Source: Paraburkholderia sartisoli (GTDB taxonomy: Bacteria; Pseudomonadota; Gammaproteobacteria; Burkholderiales; Burkholderiaceae). From it: a DNA stretch of 64,000 nucleotides. The position numbers and the translations under genes are program-made. The notes under the pieces were generated by a model. That model made no database searches and was not told where the DNA came from. It was given only the letters and a program-made list of their open reading frames with translations. The stretch spans positions 117,569 through 181,568 of the forward strand of contig NZ_FNRQ01000009.1 in NCBI RefSeq assembly GCF_900107685.1, read 5' to 3'. Within the stretch, counting starts at the first letter, position 1, and each line of letters begins with the position of its first letter. This document shows positions 41,794 through 51,588 of this stretch, in pieces.

Positions 41794-42117
41794 CTAATTG
41801 CCGAAGTAGACGTTCCGCTGTTGCGGCGTCATATCCGCAGCGCCCGCTTGCGACGAGCCGTGCGTGCCCGCACCGTAACCGCTCGTATCGGCGACCGGCG
41901 CCTGCGCCATGTTCTGTGCATTCACCCGCTGCTCGGCGGCCTGGATATCGGCCGGATATTGCGGATCGCTACGCGCCGGGTCGTAACCCGCCTGTTCCAG
42001 CTGGATCAGTTGCTGACGCACCTCAGCGCGGGTGACGGGCTGGTTCGTCTGGGCAAACGAAACAACCGGAGCAGCAAGGATTGAAGCAACGACAACAGCT
42101 TTGATCAGAGATTTCAT
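41794..42117 (-). CDS. DUF4148 domain-containing small secreted protein
   Basis: A 107-residue protein with a signal peptide (MKSLIKAVVVASILAAPVVSFAQ) followed by the DUF4148 block VTRAEVRQQLIQLEQAGYDPARSDPQYPADIQAAEQRV. The low-complexity tail is rich in Gly, Ala and Gln. The family is largely limited to Burkholderiales and its function is unknown. It is monocistronic, with an AT-rich upstream region and several hairpins downstream. Confidence 0.82.
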   Translation of the reverse strand: MKSLIKAVVVASILAAPVVSFAQTNQPVTRAEVRQQLIQLEQAGYDPARSDPQYPADIQAAEQRVNAQNMAQAPVADTSGYGAGTHGSSQAGAADMTPQQRNVYFGN

Positions 42118-42340
42118 GACTCACCTCCAGAACTTTCTTGTTGCCTGCGCAAAACACACGATGTGTTGAGCGCGTCTGTTCAGTGTAGGCACCATCAAAC
42201 AGAGGGGAAACCCTTATTTCAGGCATAAACACTTGCGAGATTCGCAAGAATGCTGGCATGTGAGCTTGTTGAAAGCCTCGTCAGTCGTTATTTGCCGTAA
42301 TAATCGCAGGGATCGTAAACGATTGAAGGGAATCCTGGTT

Positions 42341-43060
42341 TCAGACGCCGGATACGTCCGACGAGGGCGCTAAAAGAAGTCGGCGCGGGCCGCTGACATA
42401 CACGCTGGCGGGCAGATAAAAACGCAACGGCCGATGCATTTCGCGTGAAAGGCCAATCCGTTTTGTCGCCGCGACGATGGGGTCCGCCTCGCCTTCGCCC
42501 TTGCCGATCCACAAGTCGTGTCCGGTACACAGATCGCGGCCGTCGAACGACTGGCCGATGCCGAACGCCATCGTCAGCCGCCCGGGCCCACGTGCGAGGT
42601 CGCGCGGCGGCACGCGCGGCCGCCTCGCTTCCATGAGCGCGATGCCATCGACAGGCTCGACGGCGCGAAGCAAAACGCCCGCGCCGATGCCGGCGGTTTC
42701 GCTCGACATATTGAGCATGTACGCTGTGCCGTATGTCAGTCGCACATACGCATGGCCGCGCTCGAGAAACATCGACCCGTTATAGGGGCGACGCCCCTGA
42801 AAGGCATGGCTTGTCGAGTCGCCCAGCGGATAGGCTTCCATTTCGACGATCCGCCCGCTGATACGCCCTTCCGGCATATCGTGAACGAGATATTTGCCGA
42901 GCATGAAACGCGCGAGTTCTATCGTGTCGACGGGCAGCTCGTCGCGCCTGAGCGGCACGATCCGCGGGGGGTGCGGCGTGATGCGTTGCGTCAAAGCCTC
43001 ATTTCGTGGTCGCGTGGCAGTCACTATGGCACCATTTGAGGTATCTTTACCTTCCGGCAC
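42341..43060 (-). CDS. DNA-3-methyladenine glycosylase (AAG/Mpg family)
   Basis: A 239-residue protein of the alkyladenine DNA glycosylase family: FMLGKYLVHD, GRIVEMEAYPLGDSTSHAFQGRRPYNGSMF (active-site region), HAYVRLTYGTAYMLNMSSE, GAGVLLRAVEP and GPGRLTMAFGIG. The glutamate in EMEAYPLGD corresponds to the catalytic base. It removes alkylated purines in base-excision repair. The reported GTG start at 43060 is uncertain, because the first ~35 residues show no family similarity; a GTG slightly downstream, before TATRPRNE, is possible. Confidence 0.83.
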   Translation of the reverse strand: MPEGKDTSNGAIVTATRPRNEALTQRITPHPPRIVPLRRDELPVDTIELARFMLGKYLVHDMPEGRISGRIVEMEAYPLGDSTSHAFQGRRPYNGSMFLERGHAYVRLTYGTAYMLNMSSETAGIGAGVLLRAVEPVDGIALMEARRPRVPPRDLARGPGRLTMAFGIGQSFDGRDLCTGHDLWIGKGEGEADPIVAATKRIGLSREMHRPLRFYLPASVYVSGPRRLLLAPSSDVSGV

Positions 43061-43232
43061 AACTGAACAAACATACTCGCAGGTCTTTTAGCGCTTCTGT
43101 CCGCATTATCGCCATATACAACGCAATACCCGAACACCGTTCCATCGCGACTCAGTCCAGAAGTACCTTGGTGGTGTAGTGCAACGGTTCCGCCCGGGAC
43201 CCGCGCAAAATTGTGACAACAGGAGAAAATGC

Positions 43233-43598
43233 ATGAAGGCAATCCACGCAATCAAACTGGCAGGTAGCGCGCTTCTCGTCGTGGCATCGATCAGTGCCTA
43301 TGCTCAGGCGAGCGACGCAACGGCTCCCGATACGTCGACGACAGCTGGCGCCAAGCAGCAATACAAGGCGACCAAGGCAGCTAACCGCGCGCTCCAGAAA
43401 AAGGTGCGTGCAGCGCTGTCGAAGGCCAAGGGCGTAAGCGTCGCCAACATCACCGTTCGCGCACGCGACGGCGCCGTCACGCTGCAAGGCACGGTGCCGG
43501 AACAGGCTCAAAGCGACAAGGCAACAGAAGTCGCCAAGGGCGTGGCGGGCGTGACGTCCGTGAAAAACGCGCTGTCGGTTCGTCCGGAAGGCACGTAA
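43233..43598 (+). CDS. BON-domain periplasmic protein
   Basis: A 121-residue exported protein. A signal peptide (MKAIHAIKLAGSALLVVASISAYAQA) is followed by a single BON domain (residues ~50-118: ALQKKVRAALSKAKGVSVANITVRARDGAVTLQGTVPEQAQ…GVTSVKNALSV). BON domains bind membranes; OsmY-like proteins are induced by osmotic or envelope stress. The ATG at 43233 follows AGGAG. A strong terminator sits 25 bases after the stop. Confidence 0.85.
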   Translation: MKAIHAIKLAGSALLVVASISAYAQASDATAPDTSTTAGAKQQYKATKAANRALQKKVRAALSKAKGVSVANITVRARDGAVTLQGTVPEQAQSDKATEVAKGVAGVTSVKNALSVRPEGT

Positions 43599-43623
43599 TA
43601 CAGCGGGCCGGTTCATTACGGTC

Positions 43624-43657
43624 AAACGCCGCTCTCGAAAGAGGCGGCGTTTTTTTC
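43624..43657 (+). terminator. Rho-independent terminator after the BON-domain gene
   Basis: AAACGCCGC (43624-43632) pairs with GCGGCGTTT (43644-43652), with CTC-GAAA-GAG pairing at the tip, and ends in a run of seven T from 43651. Confidence 0.88.
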
Positions 43658-43752
43658 TCATGGTCCTCGCGTCTTTATCACGCGCTTTCAGACCCGGTTT
43701 ATAAGCGGCGCTGTTAAACAACGCGCTGTTGAACAAAGATTAAAGCCGTCAT

Positions 43753-44907
43753 TTACCTTTCAAAGCTTCGCTGCATTTCACGGGCAATGACGATTTGCTG
43801 AATCTGCGTGGTGCCTTCATAAATGCGGAAAAGGCGCACGTCGCGATAGAACCGCTCGATACCATATTCGCTCATATAACCCGCGCCGCCGAAAATCTGC
43901 ACGGCGCGATCGGCCACCCGTCCGCACATTTCCGTGGCGAACATCTTCGCGCACGACGATTCGGCCGTTACCTTCTCGCCCGCGTCGCGCCGGCGCGCGG
44001 CGTCGACGATCATGCAGCGCGACGCGTAGATTTCCGCCTTGCTGTCGGCGAGCATCGCCTGGATCAGCTCGAACTCCACGATCGCCTTGCCGAACTGCCT
44101 GCGCTCCATCGCATAGCGCAGCGCGTCGGCCAGCATGCGTTCGGCGGCGCCTGTCGCGACGGCCGCGATATGCAGGCGCCCCTTGTCGAGCACCTTCATC
44201 GCGGTCTTGAAACCGACGCCTTCTTTTTCGCCGATGAGGTTTTCCACCGGCACGCGACAGTTCTCGAAGATCACGTCGCACGTGTGAGCGCCCTTCTGGC
44301 CCATCTTGCGATCGATCCTGCCAAGCGACAGCCCCGCCGTACCGGCTTCGACAACGAACGCCGAGATCGCGCCCGCCCCCTTACCCGCCGGGTCCGTGCG
44401 CGCCATCACGGTAAAGAGCCCGGCTTCGGGTGCATTCGTGATGAAGCGCTTGGTGCCGTTCAGCACATAATGACCACCGTCGCGCACGGCGGTGGTCCGC
44501 AGCGACGCGGCATCCGAGCCCGCTTCCGGTTCAGTGAGGCAGAACGAGCCGATCAGTTCGCCCGACGCGAGGCGCGGCAGATACTTTTCCTTTTGCGCAG
44601 GCGTTCCGTCGATCACAATGCCAGTCGAGCCGATACCGTTGTTGCTGCCGATCGCCGAGCGAAACGTAGGCGAGGTCTTGCCAAGCTCCATCGCGGCAAG
44701 CACTTCCTCTTCCATCGTGAGACCGAGGCCGCCGTATTCTTCGGGCAGGCAAAGGCCAAAGAGACCGAGATCTTTCATTTCCTCCAGCAGGCCAGCCGGA
44801 ATCTGGTCGGTTTCCGCGACGATTTCCTCGCTGGGTACGAGGCGCTCACGAACAAAGCGGCTGATGCTGTCGAGCAGCATGTTCAAGGTTTCCTGACTGC
44901 GGATCAC
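43753..44907 (-). CDS. Acyl-CoA dehydrogenase
   Basis: A 384-residue FAD-dependent acyl-CoA dehydrogenase: signature 1 SFCLTEPEAGSDAASLRTTA (~residue 120), signature 2 QIFGGAGYMSEYGIERFYRDVR (~340) and the catalytic glutamate in RIYEGTTQIQQIVIAREM (~370). It is of the short/branched-chain or general type; the substrate chain cannot be read. It carries out the first step of fatty or branched acyl-CoA beta-oxidation. It stands alone and is divergent from the antiporter gene. Confidence 0.86.
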   Translation of the reverse strand: MIRSQETLNMLLDSISRFVRERLVPSEEIVAETDQIPAGLLEEMKDLGLFGLCLPEEYGGLGLTMEEEVLAAMELGKTSPTFRSAIGSNNGIGSTGIVIDGTPAQKEKYLPRLASGELIGSFCLTEPEAGSDAASLRTTAVRDGGHYVLNGTKRFITNAPEAGLFTVMARTDPAGKGAGAISAFVVEAGTAGLSLGRIDRKMGQKGAHTCDVIFENCRVPVENLIGEKEGVGFKTAMKVLDKGRLHIAAVATGAAERMLADALRYAMERRQFGKAIVEFELIQAMLADSKAEIYASRCMIVDAARRRDAGEKVTAESSCAKMFATEMCGRVADRAVQIFGGAGYMSEYGIERFYRDVRLFRIYEGTTQIQQIVIAREMQRSFER

Positions 44908-45023
44908 GGAGTCTCCTCAAGAATGCAGTTTCATCGTGCTTCGATAATTTCACTATTTTAATGTACGGGCTGGCCGCTTCTGCCGCCGCCGGCCGACACC
45001 CCCACCGAACAGGGACGCCCCGC

Positions 45024-46103
45024 ATGACTACATCATCGACACTGCTGCCGCGCTGGACACTGTGGGTGCCGATTGCCGGCTGGCTCGTGCTCGCGGCCGC
45101 CGCGCTGCTGCCGGGCAATGCCGTGCTGCTCGCGCTCGTCGGCGCCGCGCTCGCGGGCGCGGTCTTCGCGGGCGTCCACCATGCGGAAGTCGTCGCGCAT
45201 CGCGTGGGCGAGCCATTCGGCACGCTGGTGCTCGCCGTCGCCGTGACGGTGATCGAAGTGGCGCTGGTCGTCTCCGTGATGCTGAGCTCGGGTCCCGAGA
45301 AGGCGGGTCTTGCGCGCGACACGGTGTTTGCCGCGGTGATGATCGTCAGTAACGGGATTGTGGGGATGTGCCTGCTTGCAGGCGGCATTCGCCATCGTGA
45401 GCAGGACTTCCAGATTCGCGGCGCCAGCGCCGCGCTCGCGGTGCTGGCTTCGCTTTCGGTGCTGACACTGGTGATGCCGAATTTCACCAGCGCCGCCGGG
45501 CCCGTGCTCACGCCTTCGCAACTGGCGTTCGCGGGCGTGTCGTCGCTCGTGCTGTATGGCGTGTTCGTGTTCGTGCAGACCGTGCGGCATCGCGATTACT
45601 TTCTGGCCGACGTCTCCGATGAAAACGTCCATGTCGCGCCGCCCAGCGTGCGCGTGACCCTCGTCAGTGCCGGTCTGCTGGTGGTGTGTCTCGTCGCGGT
45701 CGTGCTGCTGGCGAAGGTGCTCTCGCCGGTGGTGGAAACGGCGGTCGCCAATGCGGGGCTGCCAAACGCGGTAGTCGGGATCGTGATCGCGGCGCTCGTG
45801 CTGCTGCCGGAAGGGGTCGCCGCAGTGCGCGCCGCACGCGCGGACCGTCTGCAAACCAGCCTCAATCTCGCGCTCGGTTCGGCGCTCGCGAGTATCGGCC
45901 TGACGATTCCCACCGTCGCGGTCGTGTTTCTCTATATCGGTCAGCCGCTGCAACTCGGGATCGACGGCAAGGAGATGGTGCTGCTGTTCCTCACGCTCGT
46001 GGTCGGCACGCTGACGCTCGGCACCGGCCGCACCACGATCCTGCAAGGCGCGGTGCATCTGTCGCTGTTCGCCGCATGGCTGTTCCTGTCGATCGCACCC
46101 TGA
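45024..46103 (+). CDS. chaA: ChaA-like calcium/cation:proton antiporter
   Basis: A 359-residue CaCA-superfamily antiporter with about 11 membrane segments. The two inverted alpha-repeats with acidic residues are visible: FGTLVLAVAVTVIEVALVVSVM (~residue 70) and AVVGIVIAALVLLPEGVAAVRAARADRLQTSLNLALGSALASIGLTIP (~250). The match is closest to ChaA, which exchanges Ca2+/Na+/K+ for protons. The ATG at 45024 is chosen because upstream sequence in frame is poor and lies in the divergent promoter gap. Confidence 0.84.
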   Translation: MTTSSTLLPRWTLWVPIAGWLVLAAAALLPGNAVLLALVGAALAGAVFAGVHHAEVVAHRVGEPFGTLVLAVAVTVIEVALVVSVMLSSGPEKAGLARDTVFAAVMIVSNGIVGMCLLAGGIRHREQDFQIRGASAALAVLASLSVLTLVMPNFTSAAGPVLTPSQLAFAGVSSLVLYGVFVFVQTVRHRDYFLADVSDENVHVAPPSVRVTLVSAGLLVVCLVAVVLLAKVLSPVVETAVANAGLPNAVVGIVIAALVLLPEGVAAVRAARADRLQTSLNLALGSALASIGLTIPTVAVVFLYIGQPLQLGIDGKEMVLLFLTLVVGTLTLGTGRTTILQGAVHLSLFAAWLFLSIAP

Positions 46104-46154
46104 AGACACGGGCCTTGCGCACGCGCCGCGTTTCAGGGCCTCGTGCAACGAAAA

Positions 46155-47039
46155 TCAGACGAGCGCTTCGGTCCAGTGTTCCGCGATCCATTCGCGGAAC
46201 AGATTGAGTTTCTGCTGATGCGCGACGCTGTCCGGGTACACGAAGTAATAGCGTGCGCCCGTGGTCAGCACGGCATCGAACGGCCGCACGAGCCGCTTCG
46301 CCGCGACGTCTTCGTCGATCAGCGCGAGGTCGCTGATCGCGACGCCAAAACCCTGTAGCGCGGCGTTCGTCGCGAGATCGAGCGTGTCGAAGCTCGGGCC
46401 GTGATTCGCGTCGATGTCGCGGGCCTCGACGTGATCGAGCCACATCTTCCAGTCGCGATGATCGCGCGTGGGATGCAGCAACGTGTGCCGCGCGAGATCG
46501 GCGACGCTGCCAAGCGGCCTGTCGTCGAGGAGTTCGGGCGCACACACGGGCGTCAGGCGTTCCTCGAACAATGCCACCGACTGCACGTCCGCACCCGGCG
46601 ACGAACCGTAGATGATCGCGGCGTCGAACGGCTCGACCTGGAAATCGACGTCGTGCTGCCACGTGGTGGTGACCTGCACGTGCAGGTCGGGATATTCCGC
46701 CTGAAACTGCATGATCTTCGGCAACATCCAGCGCATCACGCAGGTCGGCACCTTCAACGCCAGATCCGTGCGCTGACGCGTCAGGCGCAGCGAGATTTCC
46801 TCGATCCGCGCGAAGCTCTCCTTGACGACCGGCAAGAGCGACTCGCCTTCGGCGGTCAGCGTAAGGCCCTTTGCGTGGCGCTTGAAGAGAGGAAAGCCGT
46901 AATAGTCTTCCAGCGCGAGAATCTGGCGGCTGACCGCGCCTTGCGTGAGGCACAGATGATCCGCGGCGCGCGTGAAGCTGCGGTGCCGCGCGACCGTTTC
47001 GAAAATCTGCAGCGCGTTAAGAGGTGGAAGTCGTCGCAT
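46155..47039 (-). CDS. LysR-family transcriptional regulator (GcvA type)
   Basis: A 294-residue LysR regulator. The helix-turn-helix (LPPLNALQIFETVARHRSF, then AADHLCLTQGAVSRQILALE) is at residues ~5-60, with LFKRHAKGLTLTAEGESLL next and then the effector domain. It is divergent from the polyamine-type ABC operon that begins at 47575, so it probably controls it. The 535-base gap between them is ample for a LysR control region. Confidence 0.84.
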   Translation of the reverse strand: MRRLPPLNALQIFETVARHRSFTRAADHLCLTQGAVSRQILALEDYYGFPLFKRHAKGLTLTAEGESLLPVVKESFARIEEISLRLTRQRTDLALKVPTCVMRWMLPKIMQFQAEYPDLHVQVTTTWQHDVDFQVEPFDAAIIYGSSPGADVQSVALFEERLTPVCAPELLDDRPLGSVADLARHTLLHPTRDHRDWKMWLDHVEARDIDANHGPSFDTLDLATNAALQGFGVAISDLALIDEDVAAKRLVRPFDAVLTTGARYYFVYPDSVAHQQKLNLFREWIAEHWTEALV

Positions 47040-47574
47040 GATGGGAGCGCCTGGCTATCAGGAAAATGCATTGCAGCCCGCGTATCGGCCCGACGCACGG
47101 GTATGCGGATATGCGTGCCACGCCTGCAGGATACGTCATTCAAAATGCCGGCACGACTGGCGTTTGCCCGCGCACGCATGCGTTCGGCTCATGGACGCGC
47201 CGATCCTCAACTGGCTGCGCCTCGTAAAAACAGCATCGGGTCACGCAGGAAAGCCGTTCGCGATGCGACCCGCGCACCGCTTTAGTGCCGGGCGCGTGTT
47301 TTTCCGCACCATGACTGATCTTTCCTCATACCGCCCGTCCGCGCGACTGACCCGGTCACGCTGGACGTAAACCCGCACACAGCGCTGCCCCAAGCCTTCG
47401 CGCGATCGTCACGGGCCGCCATCTGGCGTGCTTAGGCCCGGATCGCATGAGCATACGTCATGGCTTCCATGCAGAGATTTCGTTTGTTGCGTGATTTTGG
47501 CAAACCTAGAGTGCATCAACGCGCCACACCATCGGCTGCGCCGGGTTGCAACGTTCACTACGGGAGAGACGGCC
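47040..47574. other. 535-base divergent control region between a LysR gene and an ABC operon
   Basis: No gene was recognised. The stretch before the operon (47460-47520) is somewhat A/T-richer and is the likely promoter/LysR-binding zone; no specific site could be fixed by eye. Confidence 0.4.
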
Positions 47575-48663
47575 ATGCATGACATCAAAAGACGACAGGT
47601 AATCAAGACGATCGGTGCGGCAGTCGCGGCTTCCACGCTGCCGATGCCGTTCATCAACGTGAATGCGCAGGAACGCAGGTTCGCCGGCCAGACGCTGCGC
47701 CTCCTGACCTGGTCCGACGACACGGGCGCCGCCGCGATGCGCAACATCGCGGCCACGTTCACCGAAAAGACCGGCGCGAAGGTCATCGCCGACCGCGCCG
47801 ACGGCACCTCCGGCATGGTCGCCAAAACGAAGGCCGCGGGCGAGCGTCCGACCTATGACGTGATCACGCTGGCAGGCGTCGGCGCTTCGGGTCTCGGCGA
47901 CGCGGGCCTGCTCGTCAAGCCCGATCTCAACAAGCTGCCCAATCTCAAGGACGTGCCCGAGCAGTACCGCACCGGCGCGAACGGCTTCGGCGTCGGCTAT
48001 CTGCTGTGGTCCGACGGCCTGATCTACAACACCGCGACCGTCAAGACGCCGCCGTCATCGTACGAAGCGCTGTGGGACCCGAAGTACGCCGGCCGCCTTT
48101 TCCTGCCGCCGCCGGAATGGGCCGAAGCGGTCGATCTCGCGATCATCTCGGCGAAGCTCGCGGGCGGCTCGCAGCAGAACATCGAGCCGGGCTTCAAAAA
48201 GCTCGCGCTGCTGAAAGACCGCGTGATGACGCTCGGCGAAAATCCGAACCAGGTGGCCGACCTGTTCCGCACCGGTTCGCTCGACATCGGCGGCATCTAT
48301 TCGCCGGCTTTTTTCCCGGCGCAGATTCGCAAGCCCGAGTACAAGATGGGCGTCACGTACGGCATGAAGGAAGGCTTCGCGACGCAGCTGATGTTCACGG
48401 TGATTCCGAAGGCGCACCCGGGCAACATCGATCTGATCCACGCGTTCATCAACCATTCGATCGACGCCGGCGTGCAAGGTCGCATGGCGGCCGACGTGCT
48501 GAACGGCCCGGTGAATTCGAAGGCGCAGATTCCCGCGGAGAGCCGCGCGTTCGTGCCGAGCCCGCAGCAGATCGCCGAAAAAGCGGTTCTGCACGACGAC
48601 AAGGCGCTCGCCGGCGTGCAGCCGGCGTGGATCAAGCGCTACACCGAAATCTTCGCGGCATGA
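47575..48663 (+). CDS. Spermidine/putrescine-type ABC transporter substrate-binding protein
   Basis: A 362-residue binding protein of the PotD/PotF (SBP family 1) type with a twin-arginine-like leader (IKRRQVIKTIGAAVAASTLPMPF). Core motifs are LRLLTWSDDTGAAAMRNIAATFTEKTG, YDVITLAGVGASGLGDAGLL and GVGYLLWSDGLIYNT. It should capture a polyamine or related organic cation in the periplasm. The ATG at 47575 follows GGGAGAGAC. Its stop overlaps the start of the first permease (ATGA). Confidence 0.83.
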   Translation: MHDIKRRQVIKTIGAAVAASTLPMPFINVNAQERRFAGQTLRLLTWSDDTGAAAMRNIAATFTEKTGAKVIADRADGTSGMVAKTKAAGERPTYDVITLAGVGASGLGDAGLLVKPDLNKLPNLKDVPEQYRTGANGFGVGYLLWSDGLIYNTATVKTPPSSYEALWDPKYAGRLFLPPPEWAEAVDLAIISAKLAGGSQQNIEPGFKKLALLKDRVMTLGENPNQVADLFRTGSLDIGGIYSPAFFPAQIRKPEYKMGVTYGMKEGFATQLMFTVIPKAHPGNIDLIHAFINHSIDAGVQGRMAADVLNGPVNSKAQIPAESRAFVPSPQQIAEKAVLHDDKALAGVQPAWIKRYTEIFAA

Positions 48664-49592
48664 CCACGATGCCCGCGCTTTCATCGCCGCGCGCGAGCTC
48701 CGGCGCACCGGATCAACCGGGAGCCGGCGCGTCGGACGGTCTGCTCGCGCGGGTCCGTCCGTGGATCCTGCTCGCGCCGATCCTCGCGTTTCTCGCGGTG
48801 CTGGCGGCCGCGGCGCTCGTCGTGCTGCGGATGAGCTTCGGCACCTCCGGCAACGAATGGCACGGCTTCACGCTGCAGAACTACGCGGACCTCGCCGACA
48901 GCTACTTCATGAAATCGTTGTGGCTGACCTTGCGGCTCGCGTTCCAGAGCATGGTGTGCGCCGTGCTGCTGGCGATCCCGGTCGCGCTGGCGATGGCGCG
49001 CACCGGATCGCGGCTCGCGCGCCGCCTGCTGCTGGCGGGCGTGCTGCTGCCGCTGCTCGTGAACCTGTTGTTGCAGGGATATGGCTGGCTCGTGATCCTC
49101 GGGCCGGCTGGCCTGCTCAATCACGCGTTGATGGCGGGCGGTCTCATCGATCGCCCCGTGCAGTGGCTCTATCGCGAACACGGCGTGCTGCTCGGGCTGA
49201 TCCAGACCGCGTTTCCGCTCGCCGTGCTGCCGCTTTCGAGCGCGATGCGCGCGGTGTCGCGCTCGTACGAGGAAGCCGCCGCGACGCTCGGCGCGACACG
49301 CATGCAAACGCTGCGTCACGTGATGTTGCCGCTCGCGATGCCCGGCCTCGTGTCGGGCGCGCTGCTCGTGTTCGCCTACAACGCGAGCGCGTTCGCCGTG
49401 CCGTTGCTGCTTGGCGGCCGCCGCGTGCCGATGCTCGCCGTGCTCGTTCACGACGAGGTCGCGCCGCTCCTGAACTGGCCGGCGGCCTCTGCGTCGGGCA
49501 TCGTGCTGATGGTCGCGACGCTCGCCGTGATGGCGATCTCGCAGCGGCTCGTACACCGCACGCAACGTCTCGAAGAGGAGCTGAAAGCATGA
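48660..49592 (+). CDS. Spermidine/putrescine-type ABC permease, PotB-like
   Basis: A 310-residue permease with a disordered Pro/Ser/Gly-rich N-terminus (~30 residues) and six membrane segments. The ATPase-docking EAA loop reads YEEAAATLGATRMQTLRHVMLPLAMPGLVSGALL at ~205-240. The architecture is PotB-like. It is coupled by four-base overlaps to the binding protein upstream and the second permease downstream. Confidence 0.83.
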   Translation: MTTMPALSSPRASSGAPDQPGAGASDGLLARVRPWILLAPILAFLAVLAAAALVVLRMSFGTSGNEWHGFTLQNYADLADSYFMKSLWLTLRLAFQSMVCAVLLAIPVALAMARTGSRLARRLLLAGVLLPLLVNLLLQGYGWLVILGPAGLLNHALMAGGLIDRPVQWLYREHGVLLGLIQTAFPLAVLPLSSAMRAVSRSYEEAAATLGATRMQTLRHVMLPLAMPGLVSGALLVFAYNASAFAVPLLLGGRRVPMLAVLVHDEVAPLLNWPAASASGIVLMVATLAVMAISQRLVHRTQRLEEELKA

Positions 49593-50449
49593 GCACCATC
49601 GCCCGTTCGCGCGCGTTCCACCTGCCCTCGACGATGCCCGGCCGTCTCGGCAAGGTGTCGGGCCTGCTCGCCACGATCGTGCTGTTTCTCGCCGCGCTGC
49701 CGATCCTCACGATGATCACCATGTCGTTCAGCGCGTCGGACACGCTCGATTTTCCGCCGCACGCCTACAGCCTGCAGTGGTATCGCGCGGCCTGGCACAC
49801 GTTCGTCTCGCCCGATGCAAGCGACGTGCTTTCGATGGGCAGCGCGCTCTCCACGAGCCTGATCGTCGCGATCGCGACCATGGTCATCGCGACGCTGGTG
49901 TCCGTGCCCGCTGCCTACGCACTGTCACGTTACCGCTTTCGCGGCAAGCCGGCGGTCGAGCAGCTGGTCGCGTTGCCGCTCGTCTATCCGCTCGTGATGC
50001 TCGGGCTTTCGCTGCTGCTGGTGTTCAACGCGCTGCCGGTCGAACTCGGCGTCTTCAGGCTCATCATCGCGCACGTGATTCTGGCGCTGCCGTTCACGGT
50101 GAAGAACTGCGCGGCATCGGTGGCGACGATCGGCCTGGAATTCGAGGAGGCCGCCTGCGTACTCGGCGCGAGCCCGCGCCGCGCGCTGATCGACGTCGTG
50201 CTGCCGTTGATGAAGCCAGGCATTCTCGCCGGCATGCTGTTCGCGTTCATCATCTCGTTCAACGAATTCACCGTGACGTTTTTTCTCTACGGCATCAACA
50301 CGATGACGCTGCCGGTGTGGCTCTACAGCCGCACCGTGTCGTCGCTCGACCCCACCGTGTTTTCATTCGCGGTGTTCATCGTCGCGATCGATTTCGCGTT
50401 GATCTGGGTGCTCGAAAAACTGGTCGGCGACGAAGGCGTCGCGCTCTAA
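49589..50449 (+). CDS. Spermidine/putrescine-type ABC permease, PotC-like
   Basis: A 286-residue permease with six membrane segments and the EAA loop FEEAACVLGASPRRALIDVVLPLMKPGILAGM at ~185-215, followed by ISFNEFTVTFFLYGINTMTLPVWLYS, a PotC hallmark. The start overlaps the PotB-like stop by four bases; the ATPase gene begins 24 bases after it. Confidence 0.84.
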   Translation: MSTIARSRAFHLPSTMPGRLGKVSGLLATIVLFLAALPILTMITMSFSASDTLDFPPHAYSLQWYRAAWHTFVSPDASDVLSMGSALSTSLIVAIATMVIATLVSVPAAYALSRYRFRGKPAVEQLVALPLVYPLVMLGLSLLLVFNALPVELGVFRLIIAHVILALPFTVKNCAASVATIGLEFEEAACVLGASPRRALIDVVLPLMKPGILAGMLFAFIISFNEFTVTFFLYGINTMTLPVWLYSRTVSSLDPTVFSFAVFIVAIDFALIWVLEKLVGDEGVAL

Positions 50450-50473
50450 CCTGCGCAGGCTCGAGGAATTACC

Positions 50474-51550
50474 ATGACGCATCTGACCTTGCAATCCGTG
50501 ACGAAGCGCTTCAACGGCTCGACCGCTGTCGACAGCGTCGACCTCAACGTGCCCGACGGCAAGCTCGTCTGCTTTCTCGGCCCGTCGGGCTGCGGCAAGA
50601 CCACGCTGTTGCGGATCATCGCCGGGCTCGAAACGCCGACGTCGGGCAGCGTCGTGTTCGCCGGCAACGACCTCACGCATGTGCCCGCGAACCGGCGCGA
50701 TTTCGGCATGGTGTTCCAGTCGCTCGCGCTGTTTCCCCATATGAGCGTCGCGGAGAACATCGCGTATCCGCTGCGCCTGCGCAAGACCGACAAGGCCGCG
50801 CAGTCGCGTCGAATCGCCGAACTGCTCGAGCTGATCCAGTTGCCGCACATGGCGAACAGACCGGTGACGCAGCTCTCGGGCGGCCAGCGTCAACGTGTCG
50901 CGATCGCGCGGGCGATCGCTTCGTCGCCGAAACTGCTGCTGCTCGACGAACCGCTTTCCGCGCTCGACGCGAAGCTGCGCGAAGCGATGCAGGTCGAAAT
51001 CCGGCTGCTGCAACAACGCCTCGGCATCACGACGATCATGGTCACGCACGACCAGCGCGAAGCCATGACCATGGCCGACGAAATCGTCGTGATGGAAAAA
51101 GGCCGCATCGCGCAGGTCGGCAGGCCGCTCGATATCTATCGCGATCCGGTGAGCGAATTCGTCGCCGACTTCATCGGCCTTGGCAACATCCTGCCGGTTA
51201 CGCACGACGGCCGCGGCGGCGTCAGCCTGCCAGGCGGGCAGCAGATCGTCGTGGCGAATCCGGCGCGCGTCGCCGCCGCGGCCAGCGATGAGATACGCCT
51301 TCTCATTCGTCCCGAGGACGTCTGCGTCAAACCGGCTTCCGGTGAAAGACACGGCAACCATCTGGCCGGCACCGTCACGTTCATTCGCGACGTGGGCGCG
51401 ACGCTCGAGGCGACCATCGACTGCGCGGGTTTCACGCTCACCGCCGCGACCACGCCGCGCGAAACACCGGGCCTCGCGACCGGCATGCCGGTGCTTGCCG
51501 AACTGCCCGCGCACGCGTGCAAGCTGATCGCAGCCCGTACCACGCATTGA
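50474..51550 (+). CDS. Spermidine/putrescine-type ABC ATP-binding protein, PotA-like
   Basis: A 358-residue ATPase. Walker A is LGPSGCGKTT, the Q-loop MVFQSLALFPHMSV, the signature LSGGQRQRVAIARAI, Walker B LLLLDEPLSALDAKLRE and the switch VTHDQREAMTMAD. The last ~110 residues form a TOBE/regulatory domain (IRLLIRPEDVCVKPA). This is the only ATPase between 47575 and 53884, although two importers are encoded there. Confidence 0.85.
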   Translation: MTHLTLQSVTKRFNGSTAVDSVDLNVPDGKLVCFLGPSGCGKTTLLRIIAGLETPTSGSVVFAGNDLTHVPANRRDFGMVFQSLALFPHMSVAENIAYPLRLRKTDKAAQSRRIAELLELIQLPHMANRPVTQLSGGQRQRVAIARAIASSPKLLLLDEPLSALDAKLREAMQVEIRLLQQRLGITTIMVTHDQREAMTMADEIVVMEKGRIAQVGRPLDIYRDPVSEFVADFIGLGNILPVTHDGRGGVSLPGGQQIVVANPARVAAAASDEIRLLIRPEDVCVKPASGERHGNHLAGTVTFIRDVGATLEATIDCAGFTLTAATTPRETPGLATGMPVLAELPAHACKLIAARTTH

Positions 51551-51588
51551 TGCTTCCCGTACCCACGTTTTCGACAGAGGAACGACTC

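Noticed and set aside
43152..43736. Minus-strand frame of 194 codons
   Set aside because: It is opposite the BON-domain gene and its terminator and has no domain similarity.
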